From the NCBI RefSeq assembly GCF_013388355.1, contig NZ_CP058246.1, forward strand, positions 930,001 through 994,000: a DNA stretch of 64,000 nt. Reading direction: 5' to 3'. This document shows positions 8,522 to 19,492 of the stretch, piece by piece (the stretch's first letter is position 1; every line of letters begins with the position of its first letter). Made by a program: the position numbers and the translations under genes. Origin of the DNA: Flavobacterium sp. LPB0248. Lineage in GTDB: Bacteria > Bacteroidota > Bacteroidia > Flavobacteriales > Flavobacteriaceae. The notes under the pieces were generated by a model. That model ran no database searches and was not told the origin of the DNA. It was given only the letters and a program-made list of their open reading frames with translations.

Positions 8522-10132
8522 TTATTGCTTGATTATCTTTCCTGTCTTATGCAGTTTATTGGCATCAAAACTATAAAAATAAAGTCCGCTTTGTAAAGAT
8601 TGCAAAGACAGAACGGGATTTAAATTACTAATTTTTTCTTCAATTAACTTCTGTCCTAAAACAGAATAAATAGTTACTGATGCTGTATTGTCTTCATTTA
8701 AAAAAGAAAAAGTAATCGATGTTTGAGTTGGGTTTGGATAAACCGAAAAAGCAGTTTCGGCAATAAAATCATCAACACTCAAAGTTGCTCCAAAATTTGG
8801 TATTCCATATCCATAATTATTATCTGGATTGGCATATCTATCAGCAGATTTTACAATCATTTGTCTGATTTCTTTATTGGTTTTAGTTGGAAAAGCCTGC
8901 CATAAAGAAGCCGCCATTCCTGCCATTATTGGACATGAAAATGACGTTCCGCTTGCTGTCACAATATTTCCATTTGCATCAGAAACTACCGCCGATGCTC
9001 CTTGTGCCATAACATCTGGTTTTATTCTTCCATCGTAACTTGGTCCGATCGAACTAGAACTAGCTCTTACTTTAGAAGCATTAACAGAACCAACTGTCAA
9101 TACAGAAACCGCATCTGCAGGAGCACCAATATGCTTTTCTACTTGAGTTCCTTCATTTCCGGCAGATGCCAAAACCAAAATTCCTTTGCTAAAAGCAATT
9201 TCAGCACCGCGAGAAATAAAAGTCGTAGTTCCATTCATCTCGCTGTAGGTGTGATTGTATCTAATTTCGTCTCTATCCAAAAAATATCCCAATGAAGTAG
9301 TAATTATATCAACACCTAGAGCATCAGCCTTTTCCGCAGCTTCTACCCACAGCGACTCTTCCAACGGAATCTCTTGAGCTTGAATTTCTGTAATAAAAAG
9401 ATAGTAGGATGCATTTGGAGCTGTACCAACTAACGAATTTGTTTTAAAACCTCCCATTGTTGAAAGCACCGAAGTTCCATGAGAATCACCCGTATAGAAA
9501 TTGCTATTTCTGGTGGTATAATCGTAACCACCTAGAATTTTATTATTATTTCTAAGATTTTCAAATGGTTGCGCAGTATTAACGCCAGGAAAACCGCCAT
9601 CCATAACGGCTATAATTTTTCCTTCTCCAGTATAATTCTGCTGATGGAGAACTTGACCGTTTAGCATCTGAATTTGATTCGCAGAATTTCCGTAAGAATA
9701 ATCAATTGTAGTCTTTAACTGTTCGTGAACTTGGTTTACCGAAGCTTCAGAAACTCTTTTCCCTGTAGTATTTAAAGTTCTATCGGCAAACTCTACTCTA
9801 GAAACAAAAGACAGTGTTTTTAAGGCATTAATATTCGATTGAGTTCCTTGAATATGAAGAGCATTCAGCCATTTTGATTGCGCTTTCACAGTAATTCCTG
9901 TGCTTGAAGCAATTTGATTTACATAAGAGATTTCTAGAGGAGCATCTGTAATAGCTAAAGCAATATTTTGGCTCGTTCTTCGATCCAAGGCTCTTTGTGA
10001 AAGCTCGCTTAACGGATTGTCATAAAAAGCTTGTACATTAGGTTTACCATTAAAATAAACCCACGCATCTTCTTGTGAAAATACTGTAAACGAAAGAAGT
10101 AATAAAAGAAAAGTAAAGCTACATCTCATCAA
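8522..10132 (-). CDS. Secreted subtilisin-like serine protease (S8) with T9SS C-terminal sorting domain
   Basis: 536 residues. It has a signal peptide (to about FTVFSQ) and then an inhibitor-like prodomain to about residue 150. The S8 catalytic domain follows, with Asp178 (AVMDGGF), His218 (GDSHGTSV), oxyanion Asn326 (SAGNEG) and nucleophile Ser397 (SGTSFSCPIMAG). The last ~75 residues (FSVYPNPTQTSITFSF ... GKIIKQ) are a type A T9SS sorting domain, so the enzyme is exported and probably attached to or released from the surface by the Bacteroidota type IX system. It lies 41 bp downstream of mnmA. Confidence 0.93.
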   Translation of the reverse strand: MMRCSFTFLLLLLSFTVFSQEDAWVYFNGKPNVQAFYDNPLSELSQRALDRRTSQNIALAITDAPLEISYVNQIASSTGITVKAQSKWLNALHIQGTQSNINALKTLSFVSRVEFADRTLNTTGKRVSEASVNQVHEQLKTTIDYSYGNSANQIQMLNGQVLHQQNYTGEGKIIAVMDGGFPGVNTAQPFENLRNNNKILGGYDYTTRNSNFYTGDSHGTSVLSTMGGFKTNSLVGTAPNASYYLFITEIQAQEIPLEESLWVEAAEKADALGVDIITTSLGYFLDRDEIRYNHTYSEMNGTTTFISRGAEIAFSKGILVLASAGNEGTQVEKHIGAPADAVSVLTVGSVNASKVRASSSSIGPSYDGRIKPDVMAQGASAVVSDANGNIVTASGTSFSCPIMAGMAASLWQAFPTKTNKEIRQMIVKSADRYANPDNNYGYGIPNFGATLSVDDFIAETAFSVYPNPTQTSITFSFLNEDNTASVTIYSVLGQKLIEEKISNLNPVLSLQSLQSGLYFYSFDANKLHKTGKIIKQ

Positions 10133-10173
10133 TTTATACCTTAAAGGGATTTACTCCCAAATAAAGTATAAAG

Positions 10174-11361
10174 CTAAGAAATTACTCCCGAACCAACTAA
10201 TTCATTTTCTAAATACCAAGCAACAAATTGTCCTTCTGTAATAGCAGACTGTGGCTCTTCAAACTCCACATACATTCCGTCTTCAAATTGATATAAAACA
10301 GCTTTTTGCAAAGGCTGACGGTAACGAATTCTCGCCATCACATCCATTTTCTCGCCAGCTTTCAGAGTCATGTCTTCTCTAATCCAGTGCACTTCAGATT
10401 CTCCAACAAAAAGTGCTTTTTTAAACAAACCTGGATGCTGGCTCGACATACCTGTATAAATAGTATTGGTTTCAACATCTGTAGCAATTACAAACAAAGG
10501 ATCTGTTGTACCACCAACATTTAGACCTTTTCTTTGCCCAACTGTAAAATAATGAGCACCTTGGTGTTTTCCAACTACTTTCCCCATTGTTGGAAGATAT
10601 TCTAATTTTTGAGACTCTAATTTTAGTCTTTCTTCCAAAGAAAGTTCAGCCGATTTCTCGACACTATAAATCGGATCATTTTTATCAATCTGAACAATTT
10701 TGCCATCTTTTGGCTGTAGTTTTTGCTGTAAAAACTCTGGAAGACGAACTTTTCCGATAAAACATAAACCTTGAGAATCTTTCTTTTCTGCAGTAACCAA
10801 TTCCATTTCAGCAGCAATTTCGCGTACTTCTGGTTTTGTTAAAGCTCCAATAGGAAACAAAGCTTTTGACAATTGTTCTTGAGACAACTGGCATAAAAAG
10901 TATGACTGATCTTTGTTCACGTCATTTCCAGCAATCAATTGATAAACTGGTTTTCCGTCTACCTCAATTTCGCTTTTTTGGCAATAATGTCCTGTTGCTA
11001 CATAATCTGCGCCAAGACTTAAAGCGATTTTCATAAACACATCAAATTTGATTTCACGGTTACAAAGCACATCAGGGTTTGGAGTTCTCCCTTTTTCGTA
11101 TTCGTTAAACATGTAGTCAACGATTTTTTCTTTGTACTCTTCGCTTAAATCAACAGTTTGAAACGGTATGCCCAGTTTTTCAGCAACAAGCAAAGCATCA
11201 TTACTGTCTTCCAGCCAAGGACATTCGTTAGAAATAGTAACCGAATCATCGTGCCAGTTCTTCATGAAAAGGCCAATAACTTCGTATCCCTGCTGCTGCA
11301 ATAAATATGCTGCAACACTAGAATCTACTCCACCTGAAAGTCCAACAACTACTCGTTTCAT
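10174..11361 (-). CDS. mnmA: tRNA-specific 2-thiouridylase MnmA
   Basis: 395 residues. It thiolates U34 of the Lys, Glu and Gln tRNAs using sulfur relayed from a desulfurase. The PP-loop [15 protein letters not shown] is at the N-terminus. The catalytic cysteine is in [12 protein letters not shown] and the second in [22 protein letters not shown] matches the family's central domain. Length is slightly above the usual ~360-370. A consensus -7 element (TACCTTTG) lies 27 bp upstream. It heads the leftward run that includes the subtilase. Confidence 0.96.
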   Translation of the reverse strand: MKRVVVGLSGGVDSSVAAYLLQQQGYEVIGLFMKNWHDDSVTISNECPWLEDSNDALLVAEKLGIPFQTVDLSEEYKEKIVDYMFNEYEKGRTPNPDVLCNREIKFDVFMKIALSLGADYVATGHYCQKSEIEVDGKPVYQLIAGNDVNKDQSYFLCQLSQEQLSKALFPIGALTKPEVREIAAEMELVTAEKKDSQGLCFIGKVRLPEFLQQKLQPKDGKIVQIDKNDPIYSVEKSAELSLEERLKLESQKLEYLPTMGKVVGKHQGAHYFTVGQRKGLNVGGTTDPLFVIATDVETNTIYTGMSSQHPGLFKKALFVGESEVHWIREDMTLKAGEKMDVMARIRYRQPLQKAVLYQFEDGMYVEFEEPQSAITEGQFVAWYLENELVGSGVIS

Positions 11362-11388
11362 TTTGAAATGTTTAATTTTTTAAGGTTG

Positions 11389-11396
11389 CAAAGGTA
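11389..11396 (-). promoter_or_regulatory. Candidate mnmA -7 element TACCTTTG
   Basis: Perfect TAnnTTTG on the minus strand ending 27 bp before the mnmA ATG. I see no convincing -33 TTTG at 17-23 bp upstream. Confidence 0.5.
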
Positions 11397-11503
11397 CACC
11401 AAATAATAGAAAATTTCACCATGGTTTTCATTAGTTTAAGCAATCCCACAGTAGATAAAACTTATTACTTTTTTAAGTACATTTAATCATACATTTTTAA
11501 AAC

Positions 11504-13381
11504 ATGAAAAAATACATTTACAGCCTGTTTTTCTTTCTTGCCTTAACTTCTTTAAGCGCACAGCGATTTAGCGCGTCCCTGTCAAATTATGAAGCTTACA
11601 AGGCTTTTAGAGGAAAACCTTTGTCTGATAAATTTTCGAATATCGAATCGGTAAAGGTAATTTATGATATGCGAAAACAGAAAATGTATTATTTCAACAG
11701 TAGTGTTATTTTACTTCATTATGATTTTGTGGTTAACTATTTAGGCTACAGCCAAGATCTTGAAGTATTCAACAATGAAAATTACAGCGATACAGAAAAA
11801 AACAGAGATTTTCTTCTCGGAAATTTAAACCACATTAAAGGAACAGATAAATGGATTTTTGAACTTGCTGCCTCCGACCATATGTCAGTTCCATTAATTG
11901 AACGTTTTTTTGGTATGGTTAAAAATTCCACATTTATTGGCGAAAAATTAAAATTTTATTTGAACAATCCCGATATGATGCAATGGCATCAAGAACAGAA
12001 ATTCAAAATTCCTTGCGTAAAATCAGATTATATTTTTGGCGAAATCAAATATCAAGAAGTTGTTCGAGGAACAAATATTGGAATTTTGAAGCAATACAAA
12101 ATCAAGGAATTAGAAACCACAAAACCTAATTCTGATGAAATCATTATTTTGAACGGAACACCTGATGTTCTTCCAAATGTGCGAGGAATTATTGTAAACG
12201 AACTTCAGACGCCTTTAAGCCATTTAGTTCTTTTAGGAAAAAACAGAAAGATTCCGATTATGGCTTATACCGATATTGAAAAAGACAACAATATCAAAAA
12301 ACTGCTTTCGAAAAAAGTAGAACTAAAAATCGAAGTCGATACTTTTTTCATCAAAGAAACAACCAAAAAGATCCCGGTAAAAACCTCTGGAAAAAAGAAA
12401 AAGCTTATTATTGATAATAGCATTACCGAATTAGTGAACTTGGCTGAAATTCCTAAAAAGGGAGTGAATTACATTGGTTCGAAGGCACAAAACATGGCGT
12501 ATTTAATTGCTATTTCAAAAGAAATTCCATTTAAAGTACCCGAAAATGCGCATGCTATTCCGTTTTACTATTATACAAAACATATTCAGAATCCTGCTAT
12601 TTCTCCATTAATTGCAGAACTTTTAGCTTTTCCACAAAAAGATTCTACAGTTTGGATCAATAAACAGCTTAAAAAGATTAGAGACGCTATCAAAAAAGAA
12701 CCTATTGATCCTGAATTAATTTCGAAATTAAACATCGTTTTTAAAGATGCAAAATTCAAAAACTTCAGATTCCGTTCTTCTACAAATGCAGAAGATTTGG
12801 ATGATTTTAATGGCGCCGGATTATACGATTCTAAAACAGGAATTATAGGCGATTCTATCAAAACTTTCGAAAAAGCAATCAAACAAGTTTGGGCAAGTGT
12901 CTGGAATGAGGCTTCGTATAACGAAAGAGAGCTTTTTGGAATCGATCAGCAGAATATTGCCATGGGCATTTTAGTGCATCGTTCTTTTCCTGACGAGTTA
13001 GCAAATGGCGTTATTATCACCAAAAATATATTTAGAGAAAACTTTCCAGGAATTACGGTTAATGTTCAAAAGGGAGAAAACTCGGTTGTTAAACCAGAAA
13101 AAGGAGAAATCTGCGAACAATTTGTCGCTTATCATTTTAATGACGGAAAAGATGAAACCGATTTTGATATCGACTATACTTCCAATTCAAATTTAAATAA
13201 TAACGAACCGTTATTGACTCGAAAAGAAATGAGTAATCTGTATGATGTCAGCAAAAAAATTGAAACCAAAATGTATCGTTATTGGCGCAAAAACCAATTT
13301 CATCCTGTAGATATTGAGTTTAAAATTGTGGGCGAAAAAAGAGATTTATACATTAAACAAGTTCGTCCTTTCAACGATTAA
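11504..13381 (+). CDS. Secreted PEP/pyruvate-binding (pyruvate phosphate dikinase-like) protein with permuted domain order
   Basis: 625 residues with a typical Sec signal peptide (SLFFFLALTSLSAQ). After a unique ~200-residue N-terminal region comes a swivelling PEP-utilising domain. Its likely phosphohistidine is His240 in TPLSHLVLLGKNRKIPIMAY. The PPDK/PEP-synthase ATP-grasp domain follows at about 315-625, recognised by NYIGSKAQNMAYL, FRFRSSTNAEDLDDFNGAG and the C-terminal DIEFKIVGEKRDLYIKQVRP. Ordinary PPDK and PEP synthase place the ATP-grasp domain before the His domain and are cytosolic. The stop overlaps the convergent DUF4956 stop by 4 bp. Function is unknown. Confidence 0.82.
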   Translation: MKKYIYSLFFFLALTSLSAQRFSASLSNYEAYKAFRGKPLSDKFSNIESVKVIYDMRKQKMYYFNSSVILLHYDFVVNYLGYSQDLEVFNNENYSDTEKNRDFLLGNLNHIKGTDKWIFELAASDHMSVPLIERFFGMVKNSTFIGEKLKFYLNNPDMMQWHQEQKFKIPCVKSDYIFGEIKYQEVVRGTNIGILKQYKIKELETTKPNSDEIIILNGTPDVLPNVRGIIVNELQTPLSHLVLLGKNRKIPIMAYTDIEKDNNIKKLLSKKVELKIEVDTFFIKETTKKIPVKTSGKKKKLIIDNSITELVNLAEIPKKGVNYIGSKAQNMAYLIAISKEIPFKVPENAHAIPFYYYTKHIQNPAISPLIAELLAFPQKDSTVWINKQLKKIRDAIKKEPIDPELISKLNIVFKDAKFKNFRFRSSTNAEDLDDFNGAGLYDSKTGIIGDSIKTFEKAIKQVWASVWNEASYNERELFGIDQQNIAMGILVHRSFPDELANGVIITKNIFRENFPGITVNVQKGENSVVKPEKGEICEQFVAYHFNDGKDETDFDIDYTSNSNLNNNEPLLTRKEMSNLYDVSKKIETKMYRYWRKNQFHPVDIEFKIVGEKRDLYIKQVRPFND

Positions 13382-13935
13382 TAGAATACTAATAAATCTA
13401 TTTCGTTGGCTGTTGTGTTGATTAATACAATTCGAAAATCAAAGTCTTCAATTTTAATTTTTTGCTGAATTGATTTTCGAATTACTTCAGAGTTTAATGA
13501 AAAGTTTTCGTCAAGCGAAATTTTTACATCAACTGAATTCAGGTATTTTGAAGCCTTTTTATTGACAATAATCGAAGCCGCTATGTAAAATCCGATGATT
13601 ATGATCTGAAAGAATAGTAATAATTCAATCTTTTCAAACGGATACATAATATCTAAAATAGACAATGTGATTGTTGCAAACAGAAATATAATTGCATTTA
13701 CGGTAAAGGATTGTGTCCTAAAACGAAGTATGGAGAAAATTGCGAAGAGACCAAAACCAATTCCGACGCCAATTTCAATTTTTGTAAAAAGGTAACAAAG
13801 TGAAAAAGTACATAATCCAACAATAACCATCAATGGATTTATGGTGGCGTTATCTTTTCTGTTGGAGAAAAAATATAAAACCAAAATCGAAAAAAACAAA
13901 AGTAAAAACCTCCCTAAAAGTTCATTTAAATCCAT
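13378..13935 (-). CDS. DUF4956 family membrane protein
   Basis: 185 residues with four predicted membrane helices at about 8-25, 33-60, 73-98 and 105-125, then a soluble C-terminal domain ending DFRIVLINTTANEIDLLVFY. The GIGFGLFAIFSILRFRTQ segment is characteristic of DUF4956. In other bacteria DUF4956 often accompanies polyphosphate-polymerase (VTC) proteins, but no such gene is next to it here. A perfect -7 element (TACATTTG, 13964-13957) precedes it. Confidence 0.85.
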   Translation of the reverse strand: MDLNELLGRFLLLFFSILVLYFFSNRKDNATINPLMVIVGLCTFSLCYLFTKIEIGVGIGFGLFAIFSILRFRTQSFTVNAIIFLFATITLSILDIMYPFEKIELLLFFQIIIIGFYIAASIIVNKKASKYLNSVDVKISLDENFSLNSEVIRKSIQQKIKIEDFDFRIVLINTTANEIDLLVFY

Positions 13936-13956
13936 TGATCGGAATAATTAGTTACT

Positions 13957-13964
13957 CAAATGTA
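13957..13964 (-). promoter_or_regulatory. Candidate DUF4956 -7 element TACATTTG
   Basis: Perfect TAnnTTTG on the minus strand, 21 bp before the ATG of the DUF4956 gene. No clear -33 partner is visible. Confidence 0.45.
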
Positions 13965-14024
13965 AACAATTTATTCTTTACCTATTTTATTTTTTAATGA
14001 ATGAATTCTGAACTTTTTAGACTA

Positions 14025-14750
14025 CTACTTTTTCGGCGATGCACCTTTCTCAGAAGCTTTATTCGTGTTTTTAGGATCACTCATATTTACTTCTTTCACC
14101 AATTTCCCTTTTTGATAAAATTGCCAGATTCCCGCTTTTTTACCGTTCACAAATTTACCTTTAGAAGCAACAGATTTATCAGAATCATAAAAAACAGATT
14201 CTCCGTTGTATTCGTTATTCATAAAGTTCGATTCTTCCAAAAGCGTTCCATCCTGACCTATTTTTTTATATGGTCCTTCTTTTAAACCATTTTTATACGT
14301 CATCTCTTCTGCAATTTGAGCATTTGGATAATAAATAGTTCTTAAGCCTTCTAGTTTTCCATTTTTGTAGTTCTCAACCGTCATTAAAACTTTAGACGCT
14401 TTATGATAGTATTTCCATTCTCCTTCTCTTGCTTTTCCAACTTCTTTTCCTTCGCTTACTTTATTTTTGCTTTGATCATAAAAAATAGTATATGAACTGC
14501 CATCATTAGCACTAAAATCTCTTGTAGCAACAACATCACCTTTTTTAGTATCATCAAAAAATTTAAAAACACCAGTTTCTTTTCCGTGATCAAAAGTTCC
14601 TTCATATCGAGGACGTTTAGATTCTGCATAAACACCTTTCCAAAGTCCATCTTTTTTTCCAGATGCATCAACTTTATTAATATCGGTTTGAGCATTTGAC
14701 ACTAATGCTGTCAGGAATAATAATCCAAATATGATTTTTTTTGAGATCAT
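14025..14750 (-). CDS. YwqK-family repeat protein (MORN-like repeats), secreted
   Basis: 241 residues with a signal peptide (IFGLLFLTALVSNAQ). The mature part is a run of ~20-residue repeats of the pattern GLWKGVY, GEWKYYHK, GLRTIYYPNAQ, GPYKKIGQDGT and GIWQFYQKGKL, typical of the YwqK/MORN_2 family. Databases often call such proteins toxin-antitoxin antitoxins, but nothing here supports a toxin partner. The exported location suggests a cell-envelope or surface role. It is separated from yidC by a terminator. Confidence 0.8.
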   Translation of the reverse strand: MISKKIIFGLLFLTALVSNAQTDINKVDASGKKDGLWKGVYAESKRPRYEGTFDHGKETGVFKFFDDTKKGDVVATRDFSANDGSSYTIFYDQSKNKVSEGKEVGKAREGEWKYYHKASKVLMTVENYKNGKLEGLRTIYYPNAQIAEEMTYKNGLKEGPYKKIGQDGTLLEESNFMNNEYNGESVFYDSDKSVASKGKFVNGKKAGIWQFYQKGKLVKEVNMSDPKNTNKASEKGASPKK

Positions 14751-14805
14751 AATAAATTCTAATTTTTAAGCTTAACGAAAATCTTACTTATAAAGTATAA
14801 CGGTA

Positions 14806-14838
14806 TAAAAAAATCCCGATAAATCGAGATTTTTTTAT
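14806..14838 (-). terminator. Rho-independent-type terminator after yidC
   Basis: On the minus strand ATCTCGAT-TT-ATCGGGAT forms an 8-bp stem. One pair is a G-U wobble only on this strand, and the stem is flanked by A and U tracts. It lies just past the yidC stop. Confidence 0.75.
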
Positions 14839-14844
14839 TGAGAA

Positions 14845-16758
14845 TTATTTCTTTTTATTCTGAGCTTTTGCGGCTTCCTGTTGTTCCATTACTTCTTGAA
14901 GACGTTGTTGGAACTTACTTGGCTTTTTAGGCTCTCTTTGTTTGTTTTCTTGAATCTGAGCGTGAATTTTATCACTATCAACAATATAATTCTTGATTAC
15001 GAACATGATTCCGATTGTAATCAAGTTCGAAATGAAGTTGTATAAAGATAATCCTGAACCGTAGTTGTTGAAGAAAATTAACATCATTAATGGCGAAACA
15101 TAAATCATGATTTTCATCATTTTTGCCATATCTGGCATACCTTCTTGTTGAGGAGCTGCCATTTGCTGATCTCCTGAAGTCATCTTCATGTAGAAGAAAA
15201 TCGCAATTGCTGCCAAGATTGGGAACAAACTGATGTGATCTCCATACATCGGAATAGTGAATGGTAATTTTACAACCGAGTCAAAAGAAGATAAATCGTC
15301 TGCCCAAAGGAAACTTTTTTGTCTTAATTCAAACGCCGCAGGGAAAAACTGGAACGATGCATACATAAATGGCAACTGAATCAATGCCGGAATACATCCT
15401 GCCATTGGGTTTACACCTGCTTTGTTGTACAACTTCATTGTCTCCTGCTGTTTCTTCATTGGGTCTTTTTTGAATTTTTCTCCCAACTCTGCAATATCAG
15501 GTCTTAAAACTTTCATTTTAGCCTGAGACAAGAATGACTTATAGGTAATTGGCGACATAGCCAATTTGATGATAATTGTAAAAATAATAATTGCAATTCC
15601 TAATGACAATCCGATTGTTGAACTTAAGAATCCGAATAAAGGAATAAAGATCCATTTGTTGATCCATCCAAAGATTCCCCATCCTAATGGAATAATCTTT
15701 TCGAAATTTTTATCGTAAGCTTTTAATGTTTTGTAATCTGCAGGACCCATGTACAAATTCATTTTGTAATCGATCTCTCCATTTGAAAACGCTAAAGGCA
15801 AATTAGCTCTAAACTGCTTAGTGAAAACAGTATCGATTTTTTCGTCTTTAACTAAATCGTCAGATTGTAATTTTGAAGTTTCAAAAGGTTTGTCTGTAGA
15901 TAAAATCGTAGTAAAGAAATGCTGTTTAAAAGCAACATAGCTCACTTTTGTAGGCGTCTCTTCTTTCCCTTGTCCGTGCGAACTTACGTTGTTGTATTTT
16001 GATTCTTCGTATTTAAAATCAATTTGTGCATAACGATTTTCATACGCAATACTTTTCTCATTTCTGTATGTTTTTAAATCCCATTGCAAATCAATTGGTT
16101 TTGCAGAATTTAAAACTCTATTTAATCCTTGAGAACGAATATCAAAACCAACTAAGTAATCGTTTGGTTTAAGAATGTATTTATATTCTAAAAATTCATT
16201 AGCTCCAGCTTTCAAACGCATAGACAAAACTTGGTCTGCACCAATTTTTTCTAATGTTGGTTCAAAGTACAAATCTTTAGAGTTTAATGTTCTATTATCT
16301 GTAGTAAGAAGTTGTAAATTTAAGTTAGAGTTGTTGTTTTTGATTAACTCAACTAATTGTCCAGAACCTTTTTTTAATCTTTCGAATTCTTTTAAAGTAG
16401 CTTCAACAATATATCCACCTTTATTAGCAATCTTCAATCTTAATTTTTCGTTTTCGATTGTAGTAAAAGCTTCTTTTGCAGAAGGAAGTGTTGCAGAATA
16501 AGCAAATCCTCCTAAAGTTTTTTGCAATTGCGCCAATTGAACTGTATCTCCAGGAGTTACAGCTGCAGCTGGTAATGACGCAGTTTTAGCTTTATCTGCT
16601 TTTGCTTGTGCTTCTTGTTTAGCAACTAATTCTTTCTTGGCTTTTTCAGCAGCAATTTCTTTTTCAGAAGGCTGATTTTGATACATAATCCAAATCAAAA
16701 TTCCGAAGATCAATACAAAACCAATGATCGAATTAAAGTCTAATTTTTTTTCTTCCAT
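14845..16758 (-). CDS. yidC: Membrane protein insertase YidC
   Basis: 637 residues. YidC inserts and folds inner-membrane proteins, alone or with SecYEG. It has an N-terminal membrane helix (IIGFVLIFGILIWIMYQ), a large periplasmic beta domain to about residue 350, then the conserved insertase core of five helices including WGIFGWINKWIFIPLFGFL and AGCIPALIQLPFMYASFQF, and a basic, coiled C-terminal tail (QRLQEVMEQQEAAKAQNKKK). The length matches Bacteroidota YidC. It starts 80 bp downstream of pyrG on the same strand, so the two are likely cotranscribed. Confidence 0.96.
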   Translation of the reverse strand: MEEKKLDFNSIIGFVLIFGILIWIMYQNQPSEKEIAAEKAKKELVAKQEAQAKADKAKTASLPAAAVTPGDTVQLAQLQKTLGGFAYSATLPSAKEAFTTIENEKLRLKIANKGGYIVEATLKEFERLKKGSGQLVELIKNNNSNLNLQLLTTDNRTLNSKDLYFEPTLEKIGADQVLSMRLKAGANEFLEYKYILKPNDYLVGFDIRSQGLNRVLNSAKPIDLQWDLKTYRNEKSIAYENRYAQIDFKYEESKYNNVSSHGQGKEETPTKVSYVAFKQHFFTTILSTDKPFETSKLQSDDLVKDEKIDTVFTKQFRANLPLAFSNGEIDYKMNLYMGPADYKTLKAYDKNFEKIIPLGWGIFGWINKWIFIPLFGFLSSTIGLSLGIAIIIFTIIIKLAMSPITYKSFLSQAKMKVLRPDIAELGEKFKKDPMKKQQETMKLYNKAGVNPMAGCIPALIQLPFMYASFQFFPAAFELRQKSFLWADDLSSFDSVVKLPFTIPMYGDHISLFPILAAIAIFFYMKMTSGDQQMAAPQQEGMPDMAKMMKIMIYVSPLMMLIFFNNYGSGLSLYNFISNLITIGIMFVIKNYIVDSDKIHAQIQENKQREPKKPSKFQQRLQEVMEQQEAAKAQNKKK

Positions 16759-16838
16759 TATTAATTTAAAAAGTTATTCGTTGAAGGTTATTAGTAATGA
16801 GTCTGACTCAAATGTTACATCTTCTCAGAATATAATTA

Positions 16839-18523
<1,685 letters not shown>

Positions 18524-18948
18524 TTCCAGAATGAGATAATTTTTAAATTTTTAGAGTTCTTTCGATTTAAATAAAGGTTTAAAGTTACTCCATAAGAAAA
18601 CGAAAGATTTTTCTGTTTTTAGCTGCAAATTCGCAACTAATAAACAATAACCTTAACAATTTAAAAATCCGTTTTTTTTATTGTATGGACAATCATTATA
18701 GATCCTTTTTTATATATGTAATATAAAATCGGGATTATCCCTTTGAAATTTTTCATGCAAGTAGACAATACTTGCTGCAGAGGTAAGTTTTGAGCAAAAA
18801 AAAAAATATTATAATTTAAAAAACACTGACTTGTACACATTTATGAATTCAGGCTGGAATTCTGTGGTATCACTTTGTTTTTGGAAATTATAATATTTTG
18901 TATTTCAAACTTATATAAAAAAAATCAAACTACCAAAGATTTTTCTTA
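18524..18948. other. Gene-free stretch between DUF3820 and pyrG
   Basis: AT-rich sequence upstream of the pyrG promoter. I find no open reading frame above about 15 codons with a plausible start, no strong hairpin and no tRNA. The only notable item is an A11 run near 18798-18808. It could carry pyrG regulation, but nothing specific is visible. Confidence 0.5.
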
Positions 18949-19185
18949 CTATTTTGCAGGGTTTGGATATTGCTTCTTAATATTACGTATCAATTCTTCT
19001 AATCCATTTAATTTTAATTCGTAAATAAGCTGTAATTGCTGCCCTAATTCTCCTTTTCGAAATCCTTTATTATGATACCAAACCACATAATATTCAGGCA
19101 AATCAATTAAGTATCTTCCTTCATATTTTCCGAAAGGCATTTTGGTGTGAGCTAATTTTATGAGTTGTTTTTTGTCTTGATCCAT
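18949..19185 (-). CDS. DUF3820 family protein
   Basis: 78-residue cytosolic protein. The start at MDQDKKQLIKLAHTKMPFGK is chosen over an in-frame upstream methionine because the extra 12 residues (hydrophobic) would overlap a perfect hairpin. The body MPFGKYEGRYLIDLPEYYVVW with the repeated short charged segment is the DUF3820 signature. Related proteins resemble quorum-sensing-like or nuclease-associated modules, but function is unknown. It lies downstream of the nagB transcript, behind a terminator. Confidence 0.8.
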   Translation of the reverse strand: MDQDKKQLIKLAHTKMPFGKYEGRYLIDLPEYYVVWYHNKGFRKGELGQQLQLIYELKLNGLEELIRNIKKQYPNPAK

Positions 19186-19201
19186 AGTTTTTAAGAAGAA
19201 A

Positions 19202-19238
19202 GAAGCAAGAAGAAAGACCAATGCTTTCTTCTTGCTTC
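19202..19238. repeat. Perfect 15-bp hairpin GAAGCAAGAAGAAAG / CTTTCTTCTTGCTTC
   Basis: Arms at 19202-19216 and 19224-19238 with a 7-nt loop. It stands immediately upstream of the DUF3820 start (on the minus strand), so it would sit in the 5' leader or mark the end of the previous transcript. It shares GAAGCAAGAA with the nagB terminator 150 bp away. Confidence 0.65.
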
Positions 19239-19306
19239 AATTAGTTGCAAAGCTATTATTAATTTGCCACAGATTAAAAGGATTCTCACAGATTATTAAA
19301 TCAAAA

Positions 19307-19352
19307 ATTAAAAAACTTAGAACCTCAGAATCTTAGAACCTTAGCACCTTTT
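19307..19352. repeat. CTTAGAACC-type intergenic repeat
   Basis: Units ACTTAGAACCTCAG, AATCTTAGAACC and TTAGCACC. A second copy of the same style lies at 19450-19492. Same loose family as 3538 and 57240. Confidence 0.45.
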
Positions 19353-19406
19353 AAAAAAAAAAGAAGCAAGAAAAAAGAACCTATTTTCGTTCCCTCTTCC
19401 TGCTTC
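19353..19406 (-). terminator. Terminator after nagB
   Basis: On the minus strand GAAGCAGGAA pairs with TTCTTGCTTC (arms 19397-19406 and 19363-19372), with one G-U pair and a run of ten U after it (A run at 19353-19362). Orientation fits the end of the leftward transcript ending with nagB. Confidence 0.6.
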
Positions 19407-19449
19407 AAAAATATTTTTTAAGTTTTATTACTAATTTCTAAAAGACTAA

Positions 19450-19492
19450 AAAAACTTAGAATCTCAGAACCTTAGCAACTTAGCATCTTAGT
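19450..19492. repeat. CTTAGAATCTCAG-type intergenic repeat touching the nagB stop
   Basis: Units AACTTAGAATCTCAG, AACCTTAGCAACTTAG and CATCTTAG run up to and into the nagB stop codon region. The repeat abuts the gene and does not disrupt it. Confidence 0.45.

Noticed and set aside
14025..14750. Antitoxin of a toxin-antitoxin pair
   Set aside because: The YwqK-type repeat protein has a signal peptide and no toxin gene lies beside it; the antitoxin label is an annotation habit.
18524..18948. Riboswitch or small RNA upstream of pyrG
   Set aside because: I could not find a conserved stem set or terminator; the pyrG promoter lies close to the gene and leaves only a ~30-nt leader.
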